Positions 20,870-30,705 of a DNA stretch of 64,000 bases are shown here, piece after piece. The position numbers and the translations under genes were made by a program. Origin of the DNA: Eubacteriales bacterium (GTDB lineage Bacteria; Bacillota; Clostridia; Oscillospirales; Acutalibacteraceae); NCBI GenBank assembly GCA_029219885.1, contig JAQXUH010000090.1, forward strand, positions 1 to 64,000, given 5' to 3'. The notes below the pieces were generated by a model. It was not told where the DNA came from. It did not search any database and saw only the letters and a list, made by a program, of their open reading frames with translations. Every line of letters begins with the position of its first letter. Positions within the stretch are counted from its first letter, which is position 1.

Positions 20870-20887
20870 TGCGTAACAATAATATTT

Positions 20888-21886
20888 TTACTCTGCGGGA
20901 GCGATTTTGTCGATTTCATCAAGCTCTGCTTGAGTGAGGGGTGGGCAGGTAACGGCGGTGAGGTTTTCCACAAGCTGTGCTTTGGAGTGAACGCCCACAA
21001 GAACAGACGTAACCTCACCCTTGGCAAGAAGCCACTGAATAGCAAGCTGTGAAAGGGTCTGTCCCCTATCCTGTGCCATTTGGTAAAGACGCTTAATCTG
21101 CTCTGGTCTTTGACTGTCGTAGCCTGTTTTCTTCTGCAAAGCGTCATTGTTGTAGAGCCTTGAATTTTCAGGAATACCGTTTGCATACTTGTCGGAAAGC
21201 TGTCCTTGTGCCAACGGTGAAAAAGCGATAACGCCCTTGCCCTTTGCCTTTGCTTCCTTTTTAAGTCCGTTTTGCTCTACTGTTCGGTCAAAAATTGAAT
21301 ACCTGTTTTGGTTGATGATAAACGGCACGTTGAAACGTTTGCACTCCTTGTCCATTTCGCCCATTGTTTTGCCGTCATAGTTGCTGATTCCAGCATAAAG
21401 TGCCTTGCCTTGACGGACAATATCGGACATACAAAGAGCAGTTTCCTCCAACGGCGTTTCAGGAGTTACGCAGTGGTGATAGAAAATATCAACATAGTCA
21501 AGTCCCATACGCTGAAGACTTTGATTAAGTGACGCAGTAAGATACTTTCTGCTGCCTCCTCTGCCGCCGTAAGGACCGTCCCACATTTCATAGCCTGCCT
21601 TGGTGCTGATGATTATCTCGTCACGATAAGGCTTGAGATTTTCTTTAAATATCTTGCCGAAATTGATTTCAGCTGCTCCAGGTGCAGGACCGTAATTGTT
21701 TGCCAAATCAAAATGAGTAACGCCCATATCAAAGGCAGTAAGGATAATATCCTTCATTTCGTCATAGTCGGCATTGTCGCCGAAATTCTGCCACAGACCT
21801 ACCGATACCGCAGGAAGTGCCAAACCGCTTTTACCGCAGTAGTTATAGGGCATAGTGCCGTATCTGCCGTCATTTGCTTTATACAT
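20888..21886 (-). CDS. Aldo/keto reductase, YghZ/Gpr-like
   Basis: LANNYGPAPGAAE, STKAGYEMWDGPYG, GLDYVDIFYHH motifs. Confidence 0.9.
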   Translation of the reverse strand: MYKANDGRYGTMPYNYCGKSGLALPAVSVGLWQNFGDNADYDEMKDIILTAFDMGVTHFDLANNYGPAPGAAEINFGKIFKENLKPYRDEIIISTKAGYEMWDGPYGGRGGSRKYLTASLNQSLQRMGLDYVDIFYHHCVTPETPLEETALCMSDIVRQGKALYAGISNYDGKTMGEMDKECKRFNVPFIINQNRYSIFDRTVEQNGLKKEAKAKGKGVIAFSPLAQGQLSDKYANGIPENSRLYNNDALQKKTGYDSQRPEQIKRLYQMAQDRGQTLSQLAIQWLLAKGEVTSVLVGVHSKAQLVENLTAVTCPPLTQAELDEIDKIAPAE

Positions 21887-21948
21887 TAAAATTCCCCCTT
21901 AAAAGTTTAATTTCATTATACATATTTACCGCCTATAAATCAACCGAC

Positions 21949-21977
21949 TTGAAAAGAATATTCCCTTGTGGTAAAAT
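21949..21977 (+). promoter_or_regulatory. Putative promoter for ybaK-asparaginase pair
   Basis: TTGAAA-17-TAAAAT ending about 43 nt upstream of ATG 22020. Confidence 0.5.
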
Positions 21978-22019
21978 TTCAGCAGAAATAATACTATAAC
22001 TCATCAGGGAGATAATAAT

Positions 22020-22493
22020 ATGGATGACAAAACTAATGTTATGCGAGCTTTGGACAAAAAGAAGATAAAATACACCTTTCACAGCTACGCAGATACTGAC
22101 GCAGTAGGCGGTATAGAGGTTGCCGAGGTTTTGGGCGAAAATCCCGACAAGGTGTTCAAAACGCTTGTCACAGTAGGGAAAACAGGAAATCATTATGTTT
22201 TTATGGTGCCTGTAAATCGTGAGCTTGACCTTAAAAAGGCGGCGAAATGCGTTGGCGAAAAGAAGATTGAAATGATTAAATCAAAGGAGCTCTTGCCCCT
22301 TACAGGCTACATTCACGGCGGCTGCTCACCTATCGGAATGAAAAAGCAGTTCAAAACTGTTATCCACCAAACCGCCGACAGCTTTGACACCATTATGTTT
22401 TCAGGCGGTAAAATCGGCTGCCAGGTTGAAATGGCACCTGACGATTTGAGAAAAATTATCCGCATAGACTCTGCCGACATTACGGAGGAATAA
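22020..22493 (+). CDS. ybaK: Cys-tRNA(Pro)/aminoacyl-tRNA deacylase YbaK/EbsC family
   Basis: 157 aa; KTNVMRALDKKKIKYTFHSY, DKVFKTLV, GYIHGGCSPIGMKKQFKT motifs. Confidence 0.9.
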   Translation: MDDKTNVMRALDKKKIKYTFHSYADTDAVGGIEVAEVLGENPDKVFKTLVTVGKTGNHYVFMVPVNRELDLKKAAKCVGEKKIEMIKSKELLPLTGYIHGGCSPIGMKKQFKTVIHQTADSFDTIMFSGGKIGCQVEMAPDDLRKIIRIDSADITEE

Positions 22494-22494
22494 T

Positions 22495-23283
22495 ATGAAA
22501 AAAATACTTGTCATTGCCACAGGCGGAACAATCGCCTCGGTTAAGGACACCTGCATTCATCTTGACAGGCCTTTTAAAATTCTCGATTTCGTAAACTGCG
22601 ACGCAGAATTTGAATGTAAGTCCCCTTTTTCCGTTTTGTCGGAAAATATAGATTTAACACTTTGGGACAGGCTCATTGAATTTATCGACGGCTGTGACAT
22701 TGATAAATACGCAGGCGTAATAATTCTTCACGGCTCGGACACTCTCGCCTTTACAGGTGCTCTCCTTGCAAATCTTTACTGCGACAAAACCATATGCCTT
22801 GTGGCGTCGGACAAGCCTCTTGAGGACAGTACATCAAACGGCGTAAGGAATTTCACCGACGCTGTGGAATTTATCCTTTCAGGCAATAATGGCGTTGTTA
22901 TCAGCTATGACGGAATCAAGCCTGCTGACTGTACGGCAAGTGCCGACGGATGTGACAAATTTATTGTGGCAGGCAGACCTCAGCCGAAAATAGAAAGCCC
23001 TCATTTTTCGCCGAAAAACATTCTCGTTATAACGCCTTATCCTAATATAGATTATGACAGCTACTGCCTTGATAATGTAGACGCTGTGCTCCACACTATG
23101 TACCATTCAGCCACAGCTCCCCAAAACGCCCTCTCATTTGCCTTAAAATGCAGAGAAAGAGGTATTTCGATATCTTTCATTACTACCAAAGAAAAAGCCG
23201 AATATGAGACTTCTGCGGGCTTTGAGGACATTGTATACGGCTGCACAATAGAGAATGCTTACGCTCGTGAGCTTTTAAAGTGA
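22495..23283 (+). CDS. Asparaginase family protein
   Basis: N-terminal KKILVIATGGTIAS and GVIILHGSDTLAFTG signatures; start abuts ybaK stop. Confidence 0.85.
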   Translation: MKKILVIATGGTIASVKDTCIHLDRPFKILDFVNCDAEFECKSPFSVLSENIDLTLWDRLIEFIDGCDIDKYAGVIILHGSDTLAFTGALLANLYCDKTICLVASDKPLEDSTSNGVRNFTDAVEFILSGNNGVVISYDGIKPADCTASADGCDKFIVAGRPQPKIESPHFSPKNILVITPYPNIDYDSYCLDNVDAVLHTMYHSATAPQNALSFALKCRERGISISFITTKEKAEYETSAGFEDIVYGCTIENAYARELLK

Positions 23284-23317
23284 TTTGAGCAGGATAAATT
23301 TTAAAATCGGATATAGT

Positions 23318-23348
23318 AAAAGGACAGGCATACACCTGTCCTTTTTTT
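23318..23348 (+). terminator. Terminator after asparaginase gene
   Basis: aaAAGGACAGGcatacaCCTGTCCTTttttt. Confidence 0.8.
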
Positions 23349-23365
23349 ACATTTTGTTATTGATT

Positions 23366-23396
23366 TTTTGTAGGGTATGGCGTCCTCGACATACCG
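23366..23396. repeat. Half copy of the GTAGGG..GGCGTCCTCGAC element
   Basis: ttttgtagggtatggcgtcctcgacataccg closely matches the left arm of 20711-20802; no right arm found. Confidence 0.65.
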
Positions 23397-23421
23397 CAGA
23401 CAAACCGCCCCACACACTAAC

Positions 23422-25194
23422 TCACAATCTCACGCCGTATGCTCCGCCGGGAGAAGAAATCACAGCGGTTGAGGAGGGAGAAACATAGGCACTCACCTTA
23501 TAATAACAGGTAAAGCCCGGACGTGACGCTTTGTCAAGATACATCAGGCTATTGCCCTTAACGGTAGCAATCTGGCGGTAAGGTCCGTCAGGTGAAAATG
23601 AGCGGTAAATCTTATATCCGCCGGCACCGTCAACGGCTTTCCACTTAACTATCGCTCTGCCTGATTGAGAGCGTGAAATACCTTTAATCTCCGCACCGGG
23701 AAGATTTTGAGCATAACTTACACTTGATACGCATATAGGGCTGACACCGCAGGAAAGAAACGAATTGTTCCACTTAATTGATGCGGTGGAGTTACCTGCA
23801 ACACGCACGCCATAGCTTTTAACACCATTTACTGTGTTGGAGGTGATACTGTTTCCTCTGCTGTCGCCGTCCTCGTTATCGTAAAGAGAAATACCGTTGT
23901 TGAACATACCGGAAATATAGTTTGAGCCTACGGAATTTCTGTTTGAGGCACAAAGGTTCAGAGCGTTAATTCCGCTGTTGGCAGACGCATACTGAGAAAT
24001 ACTGTTAGCCTTAATCTCGCTGTCATTTACGCCGGTAAGCATAATTCCCCTTGAGGAGCTGCCTGAACAGGAAATGCTGTTGTTTGAGATATCCATATCC
24101 TCTATGGTGTAATCGCCTTTGGCAACGCAGTATTTTTTAGCGTCGCTGCTGTCAACGTTACTGCCGTAAAGGAAAATTCCCACGTTATATTTAAAATCGC
24201 CTGTCTTTGCAACAGAAATATAATTGCCTGAAATTGAGGAGTTGGCCTTGCCCGACACCTCTTCCACAACACTTCCCTTGTTGGCCTGTGAAAAACGCAG
24301 AGAAACATTAGACGAGCTTTCAGAATAAGGGAAATACTCAAAAGCAATTCCCAAATGGGCATTTTCGATATAATTTGAGCTGATACTGCTGTTTCTGTAA
24401 TTAAAGCAGGTAATGGCTCTTTCCGTAATATTTTTAAACGTATTGTTTGTGATATTTATATTATCAAAATAACTGCCGATAACACCTGAGCGAGTACCTA
24501 TTCCCGAATACAAATCGGTAAAGGTACAGCCTGTAACGAAAACGTTTTTACACGGCGTGTCGTCGTAATAATAGTAGTCGGGGAAATGCTCGTACTCGTG
24601 AAGAATATCAATCTGCACCGCCTCGGCACTGCTGCTGTTAGTCCTTATCATTCCCGAAAAGGTACAGCCTGTCAGGTTAAAGCCGTCTGTGGCAGCTACC
24701 TCCATATGGTGAGCGTTTTTGATATTTTTAATTGTGAAATTTGATAAGGTCAAATTTGTGCAGTGAGCAAAACGCATAGCACAGGACTCACCCATATAGC
24801 CTGAATCCCATACGCCGCCGTCAATGAGGATATTTTTGTATCCGCTGTAGCCTCTCGTCTGCTCACCTCTCAAGCCGACTTTAATCATATTTCCCGACTG
24901 AAAGCCACGGGAAAGCACCGTGTCCTTATCTAAAATAAGCTGAGTGTTGCTGTAAATGTGAAGTCCTGACACAAGCGTATAATTTCCCGAGGGAACATAA
25001 ATTCTGTATGTAAGACTGTCCGACGCATTATTTTTTGCATCTGTTAATGCGTTTTCAATTGCCAGATAGGCATTTTCCGTCATTTCCTCTTTTGTCAGCA
25101 CTATGTCCTTAAATTCGCTTGCATAGACATTTACACACAGCACAGACAGCACCATAACAAGTGCCGTTAAAAATGAAATGGTTTTTTTCAACAT
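23422..25194 (-). CDS. Secreted right-handed beta-helix (pectate-lyase-like) protein with C-terminal Fn3-like domain
   Basis: Signal peptide; repeated ..ITNNTFKNI../..SISGNYIS../..SSNYIENA.. rungs; C-terminal KWKAVDGAGGYKIYRSFSPDGPYRQIATV. Confidence 0.8.
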   Translation of the reverse strand: MLKKTISFLTALVMVLSVLCVNVYASEFKDIVLTKEEMTENAYLAIENALTDAKNNASDSLTYRIYVPSGNYTLVSGLHIYSNTQLILDKDTVLSRGFQSGNMIKVGLRGEQTRGYSGYKNILIDGGVWDSGYMGESCAMRFAHCTNLTLSNFTIKNIKNAHHMEVAATDGFNLTGCTFSGMIRTNSSSAEAVQIDILHEYEHFPDYYYYDDTPCKNVFVTGCTFTDLYSGIGTRSGVIGSYFDNINITNNTFKNITERAITCFNYRNSSISSNYIENAHLGIAFEYFPYSESSSNVSLRFSQANKGSVVEEVSGKANSSISGNYISVAKTGDFKYNVGIFLYGSNVDSSDAKKYCVAKGDYTIEDMDISNNSISCSGSSSRGIMLTGVNDSEIKANSISQYASANSGINALNLCASNRNSVGSNYISGMFNNGISLYDNEDGDSRGNSITSNTVNGVKSYGVRVAGNSTASIKWNNSFLSCGVSPICVSSVSYAQNLPGAEIKGISRSQSGRAIVKWKAVDGAGGYKIYRSFSPDGPYRQIATVKGNSLMYLDKASRPGFTCYYKVSAYVSPSSTAVISSPGGAYGVRL

Positions 25195-25216
25195 AATTAC
25201 CTTGCTTTTGATGTTT

Positions 25217-26164
25217 TTATTTGATAAAGCAAAGCTTCAGGGACTTTGGCTCAACCTTGAAATCTACTGTATCGTAGTCAAAATTCTCGCCGTCGCAGTT
25301 GCCCAAAAGAGCCTTGCCGTCAACAGATGAAATTCTGCCCCCTACAACGTAACCGGTGTCAATAGGCTTCATATTTTTAACATCGCCATTGCTGTACTTT
25401 ACAATAAGAGGTGGTGCCTGGTGAAGCTTGATAGGGTGACAGAGAGCAAAATCAAGAAGTCCGTCGTCAAGCTTTGAATCAGGAGCAGGACAGAAGCCGC
25501 CGCCGTAATAGCTTGCGTTGCAGATTGCAAGAAGAGTGTAGTCCATAGGCTCACACTTATACTTATAGCTGTTTCCGAACTCGTCGATACAGTCAAGGTC
25601 AAGATTGATTTCGTACTTCAAAGACTGCATAAGTACAGGAATAACCGCAAGATTATATGCCTGATGACCGAGAGCCGGCACCTTGCCCGCAATAATTCTG
25701 CCGATAGTTTCAACCTTTGTATCAAGACCAAAGCTCATAACGTTAATACACTTTTCGCCGTTGTAGTCGATAAGGTCGATAGGCTTAACGTCATACCTCA
25801 GCTTGCCGTCAAGAAAGCCGAAAGCCTTGATTACATTCTCCACATTAATCTTTTTTGTGCCGTAAATCTTCTTGGCAAAATCGTTGCCTGTACCCAAAGG
25901 AAGAATAAGCAAAGGAGTATCTGTACCTGCAAGGCCGTTGGCGATTTCGTGAACAGTACCGTCGCCGCCGCAGGAAACTATAACGCAGTCCTTGCCGTAT
26001 TGTTCAGCATATCTTGCGGCAATGTCCTTGGCGTCGCCTTTGCAGTTGGTGGTTTCCATAATCATTTCGTCGTCGATAAGACGGAATGTTGACCTGATTC
26101 TTGAAAAAAGCTTTTCCTTGTCCTTATTTCCTGCAATCGGATTAACTATAAATATGTATTTCAC
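25217..26164 (-). CDS. Diacylglycerol kinase / lipid kinase family (DagK/YegS-like)
   Basis: FIVNPIAGNKDKEK, SCGGDGTVHEIANGL, LPLGTGNDFAKKI motifs. Confidence 0.9.
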   Translation of the reverse strand: MKYIFIVNPIAGNKDKEKLFSRIRSTFRLIDDEMIMETTNCKGDAKDIAARYAEQYGKDCVIVSCGGDGTVHEIANGLAGTDTPLLILPLGTGNDFAKKIYGTKKINVENVIKAFGFLDGKLRYDVKPIDLIDYNGEKCINVMSFGLDTKVETIGRIIAGKVPALGHQAYNLAVIPVLMQSLKYEINLDLDCIDEFGNSYKYKCEPMDYTLLAICNASYYGGGFCPAPDSKLDDGLLDFALCHPIKLHQAPPLIVKYSNGDVKNMKPIDTGYVVGGRISSVDGKALLGNCDGENFDYDTVDFKVEPKSLKLCFIK

Positions 26165-26209
26165 TTTAATTCCCCTTTACTTTTCAAAGCTGTTGCTATA
26201 TTTAATTTG

Positions 26210-27490
26210 TTAAATAACTCTTGCTTCGCCAACTGGTCTGATAATGAGCACATAGCAGGAGCCTTCGCCGAAAACAGCGTCCATAGTCTGCCTGTACTCC
26301 TCAAGCATATCAAGAGGTACAAAGGCCTGAATTGTGCCTGCAAAGCCGCCGCCGTGAACTCTCCACGCACCCTTGCCCTCAAGAAGCTGTTGGCTGAGGC
26401 AAAGAGCAAGTGAAAGCTTTTGCTCGGTAGGATTGCTTGGTGAATAAACATTCTGGTTATAGAGATATGATGAATAGCCTGAGTCAATGATAATCTTTTT
26501 GAATGCGTCAAAGTCATTTTTCTCAAGGCTTGAAACAGCGTTTTCAACACGGATGTTTTCGTTATAGAAATGCATTGCCCTGATGATAGCTCTGTCATTT
26601 ACCTTTTTTGTAAGCTCAGGAATTGCCTTGAGGAAATCTTCATACTCAATTTCCCTGAGTACAGATTTGCCCATTGCCTGTGCAACTGACTCCATCTCGT
26701 TTCTTACGGCAGCGTAATCGTCTGTCAAATCGGAATGGTTGCCGTGAGTGTCAACAATGCAGAGAGCGTGATTTGATTTTTCAAAATCGAAGTCAACCTT
26801 TTTAATAACAGGATTCTGAGTGCTTTCAAAATCTATTGTAACGAATGAGCCAACGGAAGACGCCATCTGGTCAAGAAGTCCCGAGGGCTTGCCGAAGAAG
26901 ATATTTTCGCTGTACTGAGCAGCCTTTGCAATAGTTACGGAATCAATTTTGCCGTCGTTGTAAAGATGAGAAATTACTGTGCCCAAAAGCACCTCAAAAG
27001 CGGCAGATGATGAAAGACCTGAGCCGCCCATAACGTCACTTGTGGTACAAGCGTCAAAACCGCCGATTGTGTAGCCTGATTCCTTGAATTTTGCGGCGAT
27101 ACCTTTAATCATAGAAGATGACTTGCCGTAGTTTACAGGGTCCGGCTCAAGAGAGGTCAAGTCAACAGTATTCATCGGATGACCCTCTGACTTCTCGTTA
27201 ATAACAGGCTTGTCGCTTTTAGCTGCAACAGCGATTGCGTCAAGATTGATTGATGCAGCAAGTACCTTGCCGTTGTTATGGTCGGTGTGGTTACCGCAAA
27301 TTTCAGTTCTTCCCGGAGCACTGAGCACCATAACGTCTCTGTCATCGCCGAAAAGCTCGATAAATGTCTTTGCTGTTCTTATGTATCGCGGCTTCTGTTC
27401 CTCAACGGCAGAGTCCGTTACATAAATTCTTTTGAGCATAGAATCGGCGTCACCGCATTCTATCATTGAAATCAGCTGTGAAGGTTTCAT
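26210..27490 (-). CDS. galK: Galactokinase (GHMP family)
   Basis: APGRTEICGNHTDHNNGKVLAASIN; GGSGLSSSAAFEVL; GGGFAGTIQAF. Confidence 0.88.
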   Translation of the reverse strand: MKPSQLISMIECGDADSMLKRIYVTDSAVEEQKPRYIRTAKTFIELFGDDRDVMVLSAPGRTEICGNHTDHNNGKVLAASINLDAIAVAAKSDKPVINEKSEGHPMNTVDLTSLEPDPVNYGKSSSMIKGIAAKFKESGYTIGGFDACTTSDVMGGSGLSSSAAFEVLLGTVISHLYNDGKIDSVTIAKAAQYSENIFFGKPSGLLDQMASSVGSFVTIDFESTQNPVIKKVDFDFEKSNHALCIVDTHGNHSDLTDDYAAVRNEMESVAQAMGKSVLREIEYEDFLKAIPELTKKVNDRAIIRAMHFYNENIRVENAVSSLEKNDFDAFKKIIIDSGYSSYLYNQNVYSPSNPTEQKLSLALCLSQQLLEGKGAWRVHGGGFAGTIQAFVPLDMLEEYRQTMDAVFGEGSCYVLIIRPVGEARVI

Positions 27491-27511
27491 TTGTATATCT
27501 CCTTAATTTTT

Positions 27512-28282
27512 TTACAAAACTATTTTATATTTTTCCTTTTCGGAATAAATCAGAAGAGTTTGATTCATCTGCTTTGACTTTCTTCCGTAAAAGATATTAA
27601 ACGTAATTATTGAAATTCCCGTAAAGGCCACGATTGCCATTAAAAGCACAATAAACTTTACCGAGAAAGGATTGTAAATCTGCGTACCGATGCTGGTGTA
27701 AATATAAAGTCTCGGAGCAAAACCCAAAAGGCTAATGAGCGTGTAATATACAAAATCGTACCTCATTGAGCCGTAATACTTCGACACCATTCCGAGAGGA
27801 ATACTCGGCACAAGACGGGTTATGAAAAGAACATAAGGGTTGCCGTTGCCCTTAAACTGTATCCAGTCTCTGATGAAATGGAGCTGTTTGATACCTAAAA
27901 TCATACCTGTCCAGCCGCCGCCGATAAACATTCCCTCCACATATTTTACTGTGAAGAAAAATGCCGTAAACATTAAATTTATAGCAAGTGCCTGCCCCAA
28001 GGGGAACACCATACCTGAGATTACGCAGAGAAATCCCATAGGTATCGGCAGCTGACATTTTGCAATATAAAGGGCAAAAATGCAAATCATTATTTCTGTT
28101 TTAGAATCGAGATTTGCGACAGCGTTATCCACCTGCTCAAGCCAGCTAATCAGCGTGTCAAACCTGACCTCAAGCTTTGCGTGGTTGTAAAGCACCACTC
28201 CGAGAAATACAAGCAGTGCCAGCGTCACAAGAATTATTACATTCGATATGAAATTTGTTCGATGGCGTTTCTGCTGTTTCAC
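27512..28282 (-). CDS. TVP38/TMEM64 (DedA-like) membrane protein; start revised to GTG at 28282 (track start 28345)
   Basis: Multiple TM segments, FITRLVPSIPLGMVSKYYGSM motif; GGAG RBS 8 nt upstream of GTG (VKQQKRHRTNF); the track's first residues are encoded by the adjacent MITE-like repeat. Confidence 0.75.
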   Translation of the reverse strand: MKQQKRHRTNFISNVIILVTLALLVFLGVVLYNHAKLEVRFDTLISWLEQVDNAVANLDSKTEIMICIFALYIAKCQLPIPMGFLCVISGMVFPLGQALAINLMFTAFFFTVKYVEGMFIGGGWTGMILGIKQLHFIRDWIQFKGNGNPYVLFITRLVPSIPLGMVSKYYGSMRYDFVYYTLISLLGFAPRLYIYTSIGTQIYNPFSVKFIVLLMAIVAFTGISIITFNIFYGRKSKQMNQTLLIYSEKEKYKIVL

Positions 28283-28318
28283 CTTGTCATCTCCAAGTTT
28301 TTGTGGTGTGTTTTTAAG

Positions 28319-28452
28319 TCGCCCCTGTGCAAGGGGAGATGTCAACCGTGAGGTTGACAGAGGGGTTGATAGCCGTTCATTTGAGCGTTTTTATTGCAAC
28401 AACTATCAATCCCTCAGTCACTTCGTGACAGCTCCCTTTACACAAGGGAGCC
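28319..28452. repeat. MITE-like intergenic repeat, copy 1
   Basis: cgcccctgtgcaaggggagatgtcaaccgtgaggttgac...ggttgatagccgttcattt...attgcaac...tcaatccctcagtcacttcgtgacagctccctttacacaagggagcc; outer ends inverted; shared with 33926-34066. Confidence 0.8.
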
Positions 28453-28476
28453 TTATTAGGTTAGTCTAAATTATAT

Positions 28477-29613
28477 TCACTTAACCTCGTTAAAGTTGCC
28501 CAAAAATTCAAAATCAGGCAGTTCGTCGGAAAGAGCACAGATAAGGTCAAGGGTTTTCTCGTCCTTGACATTACCGAGAATATCCACATAAAAGTAGTAG
28601 CTGAAATCGGAATTTTCAATAGGTCTTGACTCAAGCTTTGTAAGGTTAAGACCTGCCATAGAAAATCTGCCGAGAATTCTGTAAAGCGAGCCTGTTTTGT
28701 GAGCGACGGAGAAAATAAGCGAAATTTTCTGTGCGTTCTCGTCAATAACAAGCTTTTTGGAAATCACGATAAATCTTGTTGTGTTGTTATTATTATTCTG
28801 AATATTCCTTTTCAGTATTTTAAGTCCGTATTTTTTAGCCGCCGTTTCCGAGCAGATAACGGCAATATTGTTTGCAGGCGATTCTGCTACATATTTCGCA
28901 GCCGCCGCAGTATTGGAGTAGTTCACTCCCGTGAAATCAAAATTCTTAAGGAAATTATTACATTGTGAAAGTGCCTGAGGATGAGAATAAACGTTGCTGA
29001 TATCCTCGTATTTTGTACCCTCTTTTGCACAAAGGCAATGGTCTATCTTTAAATCATATGCACCTACGACGTAAAATCTGTACTTCATAATAAGGTCATA
29101 AGATTCGTGAACGGAGCCGGCAGTGGAATTTTCCACAGGAATTACGCCGTAAACGGCATCTCCCTTATTGACAGCCTCGAAAACATCCTCAAACTGCTTG
29201 TAGAATTTAATCTCGGCGTCAGGGAAAATTTTGTTTGCAGTAACACCGCTGTAAGCACCCTCAACGCCTTGACAGGCAACACATCCGCCCTTTGCGGTAA
29301 GAGTGTTTTCGTTTTTAAGTGCCTCATTTATCTGGTCACGAAGCTCCTGACCGCCGCCGATAATTTTATGCTGGAGTGCCCTTGACGCATCCATTGTGGC
29401 AGCAAAAACAGTTTTGATAATCTCGCCCTTGTCACCGCATTTCTCGGCAACGTTGTCTAAAATCTGCTGTTCCCTTTCCTCGTTTAAAACGGGAATTCCT
29501 CTTTTAACCTTATATTCTGCAACCTGACTTGAAATATCCATTCTCTTCATAAGAAGCGGAATAAGCTGGTTGTCGATATCGTCAATTTCTTTCCTTAAAT
29601 CAAGTAAATCCAT
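28477..29613 (-). CDS. pheA: Bifunctional chorismate mutase / prephenate dehydratase
   Basis: N-terminal chorismate mutase LRKEIDDIDNQLIPLLMKRM; GVEGAYSGVTANKIFP; IPVENSTAGSVHESYDLI; ACT-like C-terminus LESRPIENSDFSYYFYVDI. Confidence 0.93.
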   Translation of the reverse strand: MDLLDLRKEIDDIDNQLIPLLMKRMDISSQVAEYKVKRGIPVLNEEREQQILDNVAEKCGDKGEIIKTVFAATMDASRALQHKIIGGGQELRDQINEALKNENTLTAKGGCVACQGVEGAYSGVTANKIFPDAEIKFYKQFEDVFEAVNKGDAVYGVIPVENSTAGSVHESYDLIMKYRFYVVGAYDLKIDHCLCAKEGTKYEDISNVYSHPQALSQCNNFLKNFDFTGVNYSNTAAAAKYVAESPANNIAVICSETAAKKYGLKILKRNIQNNNNNTTRFIVISKKLVIDENAQKISLIFSVAHKTGSLYRILGRFSMAGLNLTKLESRPIENSDFSYYFYVDILGNVKDEKTLDLICALSDELPDFEFLGNFNEVK

Positions 29614-29631
29614 TAAATATTTTTCCTCTGT

Positions 29632-30705
29632 TTACATCATTATATCAAGCAGTCCAACGGCTGCGGCAGCCTCAATAACAGGCACGGCTCTCGGTACAAT
29701 ACAAGGGTCGTGACGGCCTTTGATAACGAGAGTTTCCTCCTCCATTGTCTGCAAATTTACGCTTTGCTGAGGCTGTGAAATAGAGGCGGTAGGCTTAATT
29801 GCAGTGCGAAAAACGATTGGTGCACCTGTTGTAATACCGCCTAAAATACCGCCGTTTCTGTTGGTCTTAACAGCCACCTTGCCGTCCTTGACGCAGTAAG
29901 GGTCATTAGCCTGAGAGCCACGCATTGACGCAAAAGCAAAGCCGTCGCCGAACTCCACGCCTTTAACTGCGGGAACGCCGAAAAGAATTGAGGAAAGTCT
30001 GCTTTCAACTGTCGAAAACATATTGCCACCAACGCCTGTAGGAACGCCGATTACGGCACATTCAATAATACCGCCGACGCTGTCCTGAGCCATTCTTGCG
30101 TCTTCAATCTCTGCTCTCATTTTGTCCTCAACGCTGTCGTCGATTACAGAGAATTTAGATGCGGTGAGCTTATCAAGAAGTGATTTTTCTATATTATTTT
30201 TGTCAAAAAGTGTGTCGCAGACATTACCTACCTGAGCAATATGTGCACCGATGAAAACGCCCTTTGTTTTAAGTATCTGCTTTGCAACGGCACCTGCAAA
30301 TACGAGAGGTGCGGTAAGACGTCCGCTGAAATGACCGCCTCCCCTGACATCGTTAAAGCCGTTATATTTTACATATGCCGGATAGTCGCTGTGAGACGGT
30401 CTCGGCAAGGTCATAAGATTTGAATAGTCACCGCTTCTTGTGTTTGTATTTTCGATAACCATTGCAAGTGGTGCACCTGTTGTTGTGTTGTCAAGAACGC
30501 CTGAAAGAATATGAGGTATATCCTTTTCAAGTCTTGGTGTGGCGAACTTATCATTACCGGGAGCACGGCGTGACATATCGGCATAAATTTCGTCAATATC
30601 AAGCTTAACACCTGAGGGCAGTCCGTCGATAACGCAGCCTATTGCCTCTCCGTGACTTTCGCCGAAAATGGATATTTTAATTTTTTCTCCGAATTCAGAT
30701 GACAT
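29632..30705 (-). CDS. aroC: Chorismate synthase (start revised from 30738 to ATG 30705)
   Basis: FGESHGEAIGCVIDGLPSG; RPSHSDYPAYVKY; GRHDPCIVPRAVPVIEA; MSSEFGEK start preceded by gggaggtaagg RBS. Confidence 0.95.
   Translation of the reverse strand: MSSEFGEKIKISIFGESHGEAIGCVIDGLPSGVKLDIDEIYADMSRRAPGNDKFATPRLEKDIPHILSGVLDNTTTGAPLAMVIENTNTRSGDYSNLMTLPRPSHSDYPAYVKYNGFNDVRGGGHFSGRLTAPLVFAGAVAKQILKTKGVFIGAHIAQVGNVCDTLFDKNNIEKSLLDKLTASKFSVIDDSVEDKMRAEIEDARMAQDSVGGIIECAVIGVPTGVGGNMFSTVESRLSSILFGVPAVKGVEFGDGFAFASMRGSQANDPYCVKDGKVAVKTNRNGGILGGITTGAPIVFRTAIKPTASISQPQQSVNLQTMEEETLVIKGRHDPCIVPRAVPVIEAAAAVGLLDIMM

Noticed and set aside
22495-23283. Calling asparaginase as ansA or ansB
   Set aside because: Family is clear but type I versus type II cannot be settled without alignment, so no symbol was given
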